Part shown: positions 1-5,562 of the stretch, piece after piece
How positions within the stretch are numbered: position 1 is the stretch's first letter
How the letters are laid out: the number at the start of each line of letters is the position of its first letter
Assembly (NCBI GenBank): GCA_030642005.1
Contig: DAOWOP010000079.1
Span: 1-11,617 of the forward strand
DNA from: Planctomycetales bacterium
Lineage (GTDB): Bacteria; Planctomycetota; Phycisphaerae; SM23-33
Reading direction: 5' to 3'
Length of the DNA: 11,617 nt
Translations under genes and position numbers: made by a program
Notes under the pieces: model-generated
The model's database searches: none
The model's input: the letters and a program-made list of their open reading frames with translations, nothing else
Told to the model about the DNA's origin: nothing

Positions 1-434
1 GGCAGGATGCTCTCGGCGAGGCTCTTGCTGCCGGGGGTGTCATAGGCGGCTATCGGCACCTGGCCGATAAATATCTCCACCTCCGGCAGGATGCCTGATG
101 GGAGGTCCACGCCGGCGACTGCAAAGGCTGTCGCGTTGGGAGGATGGGCATGGCAAACGGCGTTTATCTCCGGCATCTCGTGGTATATTTCCAGGTGCAG
201 CAGTATCTCGGAGGTTCTCGGCTTCGGGCCTGACAGTTGTTTGCCCTTGTCGTCCACCACGGCGATGTCGGCGGGTGTCATGAAGCCTTTGGATACGCCG
301 GTCGGCGTGCACAGGAATCGCCCGTCGCCGAGGCGGAAGGATATATTGCCGTCGTTGGCGGCGACGAATCCGCGATCATACATTCGCTTACCTATGTCGC
401 ATATCTGCTGCTTGATTTGCCATTCGTTAACCAT
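1..434 (-). CDS. class II aldolase (fuculose/rhamnulose-1-phosphate aldolase type), 3' end cut by window edge
   Basis: Zn-dependent class II aldolase/adducin family. In PVM compartments this enzyme splits fuculose-1-P or rhamnulose-1-P into DHAP and L-lactaldehyde, feeding the BMC. Only about 144 N-terminal residues are visible; the gene runs off the left edge. Family features visible: NDGNIS near residue 27, TPTGVSKG near 43, the general acid/base Glu in PRTSE (E76), and the Zn-binding HAH pair (H95, H97). The third Zn His would lie beyond the window. ATG at 434 is preferred over ATG at 437 because GGAGG lies 7 nt upstream of it, against 4 nt for 437. The preceding BMC-P gene stops with TGA sharing one base with this ATG, so translation is probably coupled. 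Which sugar phosphate is used cannot be told from this fragment. A C-terminal encapsulation peptide, if any, is outside the window. Confidence 0.9.
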   Translation of the reverse strand, partial: MVNEWQIKQQICDIGKRMYDRGFVAANDGNISFRLGDGRFLCTPTGVSKGFMTPADIAVVDDKGKQLSGPKPRTSEILLHLEIYHEMPEINAVCHAHPPNATAFAVAGVDLPSGILPEVEIFIGQVPIAAYDTPGSKSLAESIL

Positions 435-739
435 CATTTATCCTCCACCCTGATAACGGGTCGAAAGTTAACGGTGTCCAGAATGCAGGCGTTATAGGCG
501 TCGAATGGGACTTTCGTCGGCCAGAACGGAGCGGTGGCTTCGCGCCCCTCGACCAGGCCTACCATGTCGCCGACGCCTGCGCCCAGGCAGTCGTACATCA
601 CGACCGTCTCGTCGTTGCCTTCATTGACGCCCGCGAGCGTGCCGCGATTACAGGTCCGAACGAGCAGGAAACTGCCCGGAACGACCTCGCTCATCGACTG
701 GTTCATTGTAACCTTGCCTATGACCCTGGCGATTCGCAT
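434..739 (-). CDS. BMC-P pentameric vertex protein (EutN/CcmL family), third copy
   Basis: 101-residue shell protein of the EutN/CcmL (Pfam 03319) type that caps the vertices of a microcompartment as a pentamer. It starts MRIARVIGKV, typical of the family, and carries the conserved DCLGAGVGDMV loop followed by LVEGREA. The C-terminal half includes an aromatic-rich insert (APFWPTKVPFDAY) that the other two copies lack. Its ATG follows the TAG stop of the RpiB-like gene with no gap, and a GGAGAG box lies a few bases upstream, inside the previous gene. Its own stop overlaps the aldolase start by one base. Three different BMC-P paralogues in one operon is characteristic of PVM loci and differs from Pdu/Eut loci, which usually have one. 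Confidence 0.95.
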   Translation of the reverse strand: MRIARVIGKVTMNQSMSEVVPGSFLLVRTCNRGTLAGVNEGNDETVVMYDCLGAGVGDMVGLVEGREATAPFWPTKVPFDAYNACILDTVNFRPVIRVEDK

Positions 740-1552
740 CTATGATCTCTCCTCTCTGCCGACTGCTTCCAACAGCAGGCCCGAAGTCGCCTGGCCGGCC
801 CGGCCGCTCGTGAAAGTGCGAATCATCGTGCACATCTCGTGGAACGTTGAGAAGGCGTGTTCGAGTATCAGGACGTTAGCGCCGAAGTGCCTGACAGCGG
901 CCTTGACGCTGGCCAGACGCGTGCCCTGAACGGCGCGGATACCGTCAATCTTGTTTGCCAGCACCATCGCGTCGGCTGCGTATGGCAGGATCGCAACGCC
1001 CGCCGACAGTTCGCCGGATGCGACCGATTTGCACATCGACCTGACGTCCTCCATCCAGCAGGAGGACTTCTCGAAACGCGTAAAACCAATCCCGTCGTGC
1101 GACAGCGAACCGGTAATGCTTCGTACCTTTTCGTCGGTCCTGTCGATAACCAGTCCGATTGAAGTCGTCGTCGAATCCGGGTTTGTATCTATCGGAGTGG
1201 AGCGAGGTGTTTCGGTTTCGGCCTGCCTGCCGGCAGGCGAGGTATTCCGTTCTGCTTTAGAGATTGTAAGGTGTTTTTCTTCTGCAATGTCAACAGCTGT
1301 GGGTGTGAGAAATTCGTTATGCGCCAACTCAATTACGCTTCCGTTTATACCGGATAATCGTTGTCGTAAGTCGTCGGCGGTGATAAAAACCCTTGCAGTA
1401 ACAGGCGGGTCCAAAGCCGACGGATAGCTATCCGTCGGCTTTGGAGTATCAGGCAGCGGGGTTTCGGGATGCGACATATCCCCTTGCCGCCCAAGGGCTT
1501 CTATCACTTGCTCAGTAATTTTATTGACGAGTTCGATATCCACTCGTTTCAT
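740..1552 (-). CDS. BMC-associated fusion protein: encapsulation-like helix + EutQ/EutT-like module + RpiB/LacAB-like domain lacking the catalytic Cys
   Basis: 270 residues from ATG 1552; a longer reading from 1585 is possible, but this ATG forms a 4-base ATGA overlap with the stop of BMC-P2. Residues 1-23 form an amphipathic helix (MKRVDIELVNKITEQVIEAL) followed by a Pro/Ser/Thr linker, as in BMC encapsulation peptides. Residues 53-98 (RVFITADDLRQRL... FLTPTAVDIAEEKHLTI) resemble the N-terminal module shared by EutQ and EutT. After a second linker, residues 131-265 align with RpiB/LacA/LacB sugar-phosphate isomerases: VASGE, ANKIDGIRA (199-207), RHFGANVL (221-228). The isomerase CGTGxG loop, with its catalytic Cys, is replaced by LPYAAD, so ordinary RpiB activity is unlikely; the later His (H222) is kept. 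A structural or ligand-binding lumen role is inference. Two palindromes lie in the linkers. Confidence 0.8.
   Translation of the reverse strand: MKRVDIELVNKITEQVIEALGRQGDMSHPETPLPDTPKPTDSYPSALDPPVTARVFITADDLRQRLSGINGSVIELAHNEFLTPTAVDIAEEKHLTISKAERNTSPAGRQAETETPRSTPIDTNPDSTTTSIGLVIDRTDEKVRSITGSLSHDGIGFTRFEKSSCWMEDVRSMCKSVASGELSAGVAILPYAADAMVLANKIDGIRAVQGTRLASVKAAVRHFGANVLILEHAFSTFHEMCTMIRTFTSGRAGQATSGLLLEAVGREERS
1225..1238. repeat. 14-bp palindrome GCCTGCCGGCAGGC inside the RpiB-like fusion gene
   Basis: Perfect palindrome encoding SPAGRQ (residues 105-110) in the second linker, between the EutQ/EutT-like and RpiB-like parts. It looks like a short palindromic repeat element that entered in frame. 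Confidence 0.7.
1410..1445. repeat. 36-bp perfect palindrome inside the RpiB-like fusion gene
   Basis: The half-site TCCAAAGCCGACGGATAG is followed with no spacer by its exact reverse complement. It encodes residues 36-48 (TPKPTDSYPSALD) in the flexible linker after the N-terminal helix. The reading frame stays open. Confidence 0.9.
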
Positions 1553-1812
1553 TCCTGATGATCGAGAATTCCTGTAACTGCCCATCGGACGGGCGAGTTG
1601 GTGTCGCCGACCATATCTCGCGTCCCTTTGCCGTCGCTGCTGATAAGAACCTTGCTGCCGTGGCCTGCGCCCAGCATGTCGATAGCCAGCAGCGGGTCGC
1701 CGTCCGGCCCGCCGGCCAAATCAATCGGCTGGACCACCAGCAGCCGCCATCCCTGCATCGAGGGATGCTTGATAGTCGAAACCGCGTTACCTTCAACCAC
1801 TGCTATGAACAT
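1549..1812 (-). CDS. BMC-P pentameric vertex protein (EutN/CcmL family), second copy
   Basis: 87-residue EutN/CcmL-family vertex protein. It begins MFIAVVEGNAVSTIKHPSMQGWRLLVVQP and has the conserved DMLGAGHGSKVLIS loop, ending AVTGILDHQE. A longer reading from 1896 exists, but its extra 28 residues (including QLRITNYQLRIT) are only the translation of the 7-bp intergenic repeat, so the start at 1812 is chosen; it aligns with the MFIA start of BMC-P1. Only a weak GAG-type ribosome site precedes it. The stop TGA overlaps the start of the RpiB-like gene (ATGA), implying coupled translation. It is the shortest of the three BMC-P copies. The different copies may occupy different vertices or tune vertex number; that is inference. 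Confidence 0.94.
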   Translation of the reverse strand: MFIAVVEGNAVSTIKHPSMQGWRLLVVQPIDLAGGPDGDPLLAIDMLGAGHGSKVLISSDGKGTRDMVGDTNSPVRWAVTGILDHQE

Positions 1813-1831
1813 TTTCTCGACTCGCTGTGCT

Positions 1832-1914
1832 GTAATTCGTAATTGGTAATTGGTAATTCGTAATTGGGTATCAGGTCTTTTCTGACTAATTACCAATTAC
1901 GAATTACGAATTAC
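1832..1914. repeat. 7-bp repeat hairpin between the aldehyde dehydrogenase and BMC-P2
   Basis: Five units GTAATTS in tandem (1832-1866) face four units NAATTAC (1887-1914). Segments 1853-1866 and 1894-1907 pair perfectly over 14 bp, and the stem extends to 21 bp with one mismatch. The 27-nt loop has a small inner stem (TCAG/CTGA). The array sits directly upstream of BMC-P2, and its translation explains a spurious N-terminal extension of that gene. Confidence 0.85.
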
Positions 1915-1920
1915 TTTCTT

Positions 1921-3408
1921 CTATATAATCCTCAGGTTATCGACCATTGTGCATCGGCGGAGGCGGGTGAACGTCAGCGGTGTTACGACGCCCTCGCCGG
2001 TGGCGCAGGCGATAGAGAAATTGCCGTAGCCTTCCCCGCCCGCGCCGTTGCCCGCTGCTGACGGGCCGTTCTTTATGTAAAGCGTCGTGTCCATCGCCTT
2101 GCCCATGTACGTCATGTGATCAACCAGTTTGGAGTGGATAATCGCGGTATGCCCGAAGCCGTGCTCTGCCTGATGGGCGAACTCGACAGCCTGCTCGAAA
2201 CTCTCGCATCGCACAAACGGCAGGACCGGCATCATCTGCTCTGCCTGGACGAACGGGTTGTCCGGCTTGGTTTCGCCGAAGAGCAATCGGCAGCCGGACG
2301 GGATGCTCACGCCGATCTGCTGGGCGATTAAGTGCGGCTCGGCTCCGACGAATTTCTTATTGGCGACCGGATGCCCGCCGTCTTTGCCGGGCTGGATGCA
2401 GATTTTCGCCAGTTCATCCATCTGCCGGGCGTCAAGGCGAAACGCCCCGACCCGCGCCATTGCCTCGGTCATCGCCTCGAAGATATCGGCTACTACGAAC
2501 ACTTCCTTCTCGGCAAGGCACAGGAGGTTGTTGTCGTAAGAGGCTCCTTCGAGGATGCAGCGGGCGGCGTTGTCCAGATCGGCTGACGCATCAACTACCA
2601 CCGGCGGATTGCCGGGGCCGGCGCAGATCGCTCGCTTACCGGACTTCTGCGCCGCCGCCACCACCCCCGGCCCGCCGGTTACCGCCAGCAGGCGAATGTC
2701 CGGATGCGTGAATATCCGGTTTGCCGTCTCCAGCGTCGGGGTTGTTATGACGCAGATAAGATTGTCGATGCCGAGTTTTTCGTAAATCGCCTGGTTAAAG
2801 AGTTTTGCACCGTACGCGGCGATTTTCTTGCCGCCCGGATGCGGGTTGCAGACCAGCGAATTACCGGCGGCGATCATGTTGACGGCGTTGACCGCCAGCG
2901 TCGGCAGCGAGTGCGTTACCGGCGTGATGACGCCGATGACGCCCCAGGGGGCGTGCTCTTCCAGCGTGATACCGTGGTCGCCGCTGAAACATTCGGTCCG
3001 CAGGCCGGCGACGCCCTGGGCGGCTTCGGCGGCCATGACCAGTTTCTCGGACTTATGAGGAAGGTGGCCCAGGCGGGTTTCCTCGTATTCCATTTGGCCT
3101 AGTTTATCGGCCTGGTTCGTACAGATTTTCCGGATCAGGTCGCAGGCGATTTCCCGCTGCGCCAGCGACCGCCGCAGGAGTGCGCGCTGGGCGGTTTTGG
3201 CGGCATCGACGGCTTCGTTGACGTCTGTGAACTGCCCGAAGCGATTAGTCTGATCCGCTGCCGGCGCAGCCGCCGTCGAAGGCGACGTAACCGGCGGTGG
3301 GGCGTCCCGCCCGGTCGCCGGTGGGATGTCGGCGCCCCATCCGGTCTGAACGTGATCCAGAACCTTCCGAACCATATCGCTGACTAATTGTTCATCAACC
3401 TGTGTCAT
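1921..3408 (-). CDS. pduP: CoA-acylating aldehyde dehydrogenase, PduP type (probably lactaldehyde to lactyl-CoA)
   Basis: 495-residue NAD- and CoA-dependent aldehyde dehydrogenase of the BMC signature-enzyme family (PduP/EutE). It oxidises the toxic aldehyde in the lumen to an acyl-CoA; with a class II aldolase in the operon the substrate is probably L-lactaldehyde. Residues 1-22 form a predicted amphipathic helix (VDEQLVSDMVRKVLDHV), followed by a Pro/Ala-rich linker to about residue 55; this is the layout of an N-terminal encapsulation peptide. The dehydrogenase domain follows: EEHAPWGVIGVITPVTHSLPT (150-170), AVTGGPGVV, GPGNPPVVVD, catalytic Cys297 in NNLLCLAEKE, and the C-terminal GNFSIACATGEGVVTPLTFTR signature of the PduP subgroup. 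ATG 3408 has GGAG 6 nt upstream. Repeat-containing gaps lie on both sides. Full length for the family; substrate identity is inferred. Confidence 0.96.
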   Translation of the reverse strand: MTQVDEQLVSDMVRKVLDHVQTGWGADIPPATGRDAPPPVTSPSTAAAPAADQTNRFGQFTDVNEAVDAAKTAQRALLRRSLAQREIACDLIRKICTNQADKLGQMEYEETRLGHLPHKSEKLVMAAEAAQGVAGLRTECFSGDHGITLEEHAPWGVIGVITPVTHSLPTLAVNAVNMIAAGNSLVCNPHPGGKKIAAYGAKLFNQAIYEKLGIDNLICVITTPTLETANRIFTHPDIRLLAVTGGPGVVAAAQKSGKRAICAGPGNPPVVVDASADLDNAARCILEGASYDNNLLCLAEKEVFVVADIFEAMTEAMARVGAFRLDARQMDELAKICIQPGKDGGHPVANKKFVGAEPHLIAQQIGVSIPSGCRLLFGETKPDNPFVQAEQMMPVLPFVRCESFEQAVEFAHQAEHGFGHTAIIHSKLVDHMTYMGKAMDTTLYIKNGPSAAGNGAGGEGYGNFSIACATGEGVVTPLTFTRLRRCTMVDNLRII

Positions 3409-3422
3409 GACTCACTCCATCC

Positions 3423-3493
3423 ATTGCGGATTACGAGTCCACGAATTACACGGATTACACGAATTCTTTTCTTAAAAATCCGCAATCCGCAAT
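3423..3493. repeat. 9-bp tandem repeat flanked by inverted repeat between BMC-P1 and the aldehyde dehydrogenase
   Basis: Units ACGAATTAC, ACGGATTAC and ACGAATTCT run in tandem at 3441-3467. They are flanked by ATTGCGGATT (3423-3432) and two overlapping copies of its complement AATCCGCAAT (3477-3486 and 3484-3493). The outer copy touches the BMC-P1 stop codon. Confidence 0.75.
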
Positions 3494-3795
3494 CATTTCT
3501 CGTACACCACGCCGTCGGGCACGTTGACCGAGTCGATGATGCCGATAATCACGCAATCGACCGGCGCGTCGGAAGTCGTATCCGTCATCCGCGCGCTTGA
3601 GCCTTGCGTAATAAGCACTATCTCACCGGCGCCGGCCCCGACCGAATCAACGGCTACGAACGATCGCTCCGTGGACGTGAAGGTCTTGTCGGTCTCATTC
3701 ACGCACAGCGGCTCGATGATCAGCAGTTTCGTGCCGGTCATCTTCGCAACCTTCTGCGTGGTTACGACGTTACCTGTTACTTTAGCAATGAACAT
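3493..3795 (-). CDS. BMC-P pentameric vertex protein (EutN/CcmL family), first copy
   Basis: 100-residue EutN/CcmL-family vertex protein starting MFIAKVTGNVVTTQKV. It carries the family loop DSVGAGAGEIVLITQGSSAR almost exactly as in canonical EutN/CcmL proteins, and ends with a hydrophobic strand and GVVYEK. It is the most canonical of the three BMC-P copies here. ATG 3795 is preceded by AAGGAA at a reasonable distance. Upstream is a 191-bp gap filled with 7-bp repeats; downstream an 84-bp gap with its own inverted repeat, one arm of which touches the stop codon. Confidence 0.95.
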   Translation of the reverse strand: MFIAKVTGNVVTTQKVAKMTGTKLLIIEPLCVNETDKTFTSTERSFVAVDSVGAGAGEIVLITQGSSARMTDTTSDAPVDCVIIGIIDSVNVPDGVVYEK

Positions 3796-3858
3796 TCTTG
3801 TGGTTCCTTTGTTTGATTTTGCCTGCCAATGTTACATTCGCTGCTTACAAACCTTCAG

Positions 3859-4003
3859 AATGACCAATGTTCAATGTCTAATGTCTAAAGAATGTCCAAT
3901 GACTAATGTCTAATGGCCAAAACGACTCGTGGAAGTCCCGTTGATATTTCGGCATTGGACATTAGGCATTGATTGGACATTGGTCATTAGTCATTGGGCA
4001 TTA
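3859..4003. repeat. 7-bp repeat arrays in inverted orientation between BMC-H3 and BMC-P1
   Basis: The right arm holds seven 7-bp units of the type NNCATTR (3951-4003: GGCATTG, GACATTA, GGCATTG, then after a 4-bp break GACATTG, GTCATTA, GTCATTG, GGCATTA). The left arm (3859-3914) has the complementary type. Perfect inverted pairs include 3896-3908 with 3985-3997 (13 bp) and 3859-3870 with 3977-3988 (12 bp), so alternative long hairpins are possible. The right arm includes the last codons and stop of BMC-H3. Confidence 0.8.
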
Positions 4004-4262
4004 TCTTTTCCAAGTCTTCGTGAGGCCGGGGGATTACGTGGACGGAGACGACCTCTCCGACTCTGCCTGCCGCTGCTGCGCCGGCGTCTGTGGCGGCTTT
4101 GCACGCAGCGACGTCGCCGGATACCAGCACGCAGACGTAACCGCCGCCCAGCCTCCGCATTCCCGCGTAACTGACGCGGGCGGCCTTCAGCATTGCGTCG
4201 GTCGCCTCGATGACGGGCACCAAACCTTTTGTCTCAATCATTCCAATTGCTTGTTCCAACAT
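3987..4262 (-). CDS. BMC-H hexameric shell protein, third copy
   Basis: 91-residue single-domain BMC shell protein (Pfam 00936), a facet tile that forms hexamers. It shows the family pattern AIGMIETKGLVPVIEATDAMLKAA, pore-lining RLGGGY (37-42), VSGDVAACKAATDAGAAAA and VHVIPRPH. A start at 4277 would be TTG; ATG 4262 is chosen because GGGAGA lies 7 nt upstream. The last codons (MPND) and the stop lie inside the right arm of the downstream 7-bp repeat array, so the C-terminus has been partly written by the repeat. Two cysteines (C44 next to the pore strand, C54) are not shared with BMC-H1. As I recall, characterised PVM loci have two BMC-H genes, so this is an extra copy. Confidence 0.95.
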   Translation of the reverse strand: MLEQAIGMIETKGLVPVIEATDAMLKAARVSYAGMRRLGGGYVCVLVSGDVAACKAATDAGAAAAGRVGEVVSVHVIPRPHEDLEKIMPND

Positions 4263-4295
4263 TTTCAATTCTCCCAATCTGGCGTTAATCGCCGT

Positions 4296-5489
4296 TCACC
4301 TGTTTTTCAATAATTCCGCCGCCTGCCTGGCGACGATAAGTTCTTCGTTTGTCGGCATCACCCAAATGGCTGCGGCGGATGAATCCGCGTCAATGCGTCC
4401 TTCGCCGTCGGCTGTGTCGTTTTTGTCGTCGTCCAGAACGATTCCGGCGAATTCCATACCTTGGCAAACGTCCCGGCGAATCGAGGGGTGGTTCACGCCG
4501 ATGCCGCCGGTGAAGACAATCGCGTCGGTCCCGCCCAGTTCGATAAGGTACGCCCCGATGTAGTCCCGCACCGCCGTGATGAAGATTTCCATCGCCAGTT
4601 TCGCCTGCTCGCTGCCGGCATCGGCGGCCTGGCGAATGTCCCGCATGTCGCCGCTGGTGCCGCTCAGCGCCGCTAAGCCTGCGCCTGAACCAAGTTCGGC
4701 CAGGACGGCATCGGCGTCCATTCCCGCCTGTTTTTTCAAGAGTGCGAAGGCGAACGGGTCAAACTCGCCGACGCGATTGCCATGGGGCACGCCCGATTGC
4801 GGCGACAGGCCTAGACTCGTCGCGACAGATTCACCATCGCGAATCGCGCAAATGCTGGACGAGCCGCCGAGGTGGCAGGAGATGATTCTCCGTGCGTTTT
4901 CCAGGCCCATCAGTTCAGCCGTTCGCACAGCGATATAACGGTGCGATGCGCCGTGGTAGCCATAGCGCTTCACGCCATATTCTTCAGCCCACTTGAGCGG
5001 CACGGCATAATACCGCCGCCGGTCGGGATTGGTCCGGTGGAACCCCGGCTCGAACGCCGCTGCCAGCGGCGTGTCGGGCAGGGTATCGGCGAACATCCGC
5101 ATCGCCGCGATGTATGCCGGGTTGTGGGCCGGTGCGACCGGACTGAAATACTCCATCCGTTCGAGCAGTTCCTCATTGACCAGCGTTACCGGTTCACAAT
5201 CGCCGGCCATCACCGCCTTGAACGCGACCGCGTCAAGTTCGCTCGCGGCGCCAAGAACGCCGGCGGATGTAAGTTGGTCCAGCACGAACCTGATAGCCTG
5301 GCCGTGATCAGCGCAGTCCCGCTGCTGCGAGGTTTCATCGCCGCCGGCAACGCTGAACCTGGCCACACCGCCGCCCTGGCCGATGCGATCGACGCTGCCG
5401 ACGGCGAGTTCACGCTCGGCCCCGCCGCCCATATCGAACAGGCGGAACTTGAAACTCGTCGAACCGATATTACTGACAAGAATCTTCAT
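4296..5489 (-). CDS. ackA: acetate-kinase family acyl-phosphate kinase with changed active-site residues
   Basis: 397 residues, full length for the acetate/propionate kinase family (ASKHA fold). It would convert the acyl-phosphate made by PduL to the free acid with ATP synthesis; in this locus probably lactyl-phosphate to lactate. Clear family motifs: NIGSTSFK (7-14), PAHNP (120-124), YGYHGASHRY (176-185), GNRVGEFDP (237-245), FTGGIG (326-331) and MPTNEEL (378-384). Compared with Methanosarcina AckA, the GHRVVHGG motif reads AFKAVMAGD (Arg91 to Lys), FDTAFH reads FEPGFH (Asp148 to Glu), and HLGNGSS reads HLGGSSS. The catalytic Arg241 and Glu384 equivalents and the motif His are kept. No clear Shine-Dalgarno is visible; the 72-bp leader is a 7-bp repeat array plus a hairpin. 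Altered substrate choice or slower kinetics is inferred. Confidence 0.93.
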   Translation of the reverse strand: MKILVSNIGSTSFKFRLFDMGGGAERELAVGSVDRIGQGGGVARFSVAGGDETSQQRDCADHGQAIRFVLDQLTSAGVLGAASELDAVAFKAVMAGDCEPVTLVNEELLERMEYFSPVAPAHNPAYIAAMRMFADTLPDTPLAAAFEPGFHRTNPDRRRYYAVPLKWAEEYGVKRYGYHGASHRYIAVRTAELMGLENARRIISCHLGGSSSICAIRDGESVATSLGLSPQSGVPHGNRVGEFDPFAFALLKKQAGMDADAVLAELGSGAGLAALSGTSGDMRDIRQAADAGSEQAKLAMEIFITAVRDYIGAYLIELGGTDAIVFTGGIGVNHPSIRRDVCQGMEFAGIVLDDDKNDTADGEGRIDADSSAAAIWVMPTNEELIVARQAAELLKNR

Positions 5490-5494
5490 TTTTA

Positions 5495-5529
5495 GTAATC
5501 AGTAACCCGTAATCCGTAATCGGTAATCA
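5495..5529. repeat. 7-bp tandem array upstream of the kinase gene (5 units GTAAYNN)
   Basis: Five consecutive 7-bp units on the plus strand: GTAATCA, GTAACCC, GTAATCC, GTAATCG, GTAATCA. It fills the leader between BMC-H2 and the kinase, ending 5 bases before the ATG codon, where no Shine-Dalgarno is visible. No inverted partner arm is present here. Confidence 0.8.
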
Positions 5530-5543
5530 CAGGCGCGTTTAGC

Positions 5544-5562
5544 AGTCGTCGGTACGACGACT
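5544..5562 (-). other. hairpin directly after the BMC-H2 stop codon
   Basis: On the minus strand AGTCGTC-GTACC-GACGACT: a perfect 7-bp stem with a 5-nt loop that starts within the TAA stop codon. No T-run follows. It could protect the 3' end of the upstream shell-protein message from nucleases and so raise shell protein over kinase; this is inference. Confidence 0.5.

Noticed and set aside
740..1552. Calling the fusion protein an active ribose-5-phosphate isomerase B
   Set aside because: The RpiB fold motifs are visible but the CGTGxG catalytic Cys loop is missing, so an active isomerase call is not supported.
1552..1585. Upstream start (1585) for the RpiB-like gene
   Set aside because: The 11 extra residues overlap the end of BMC-P2 and would precede the amphipathic helix; ATG at 1552 gives the common ATGA overlap.
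1813..1896. N-terminal extension of BMC-P2 from an ATG at 1896
   Set aside because: The added residues (LRITNYQ period) are the translation of the 7-bp repeat, and the family starts at MFIA, so the start at 1812 was used.
1832..4003. CRISPR-like repeats
   Set aside because: Units are 7 or 9 bp, adjacent without unique spacers, and no cas gene is present.
4872..5495. Plus-strand open frame opposite the kinase gene (207 codons)
   Set aside because: Antisense shadow; the minus-strand frame has the acetate-kinase motifs throughout and no frameshift.
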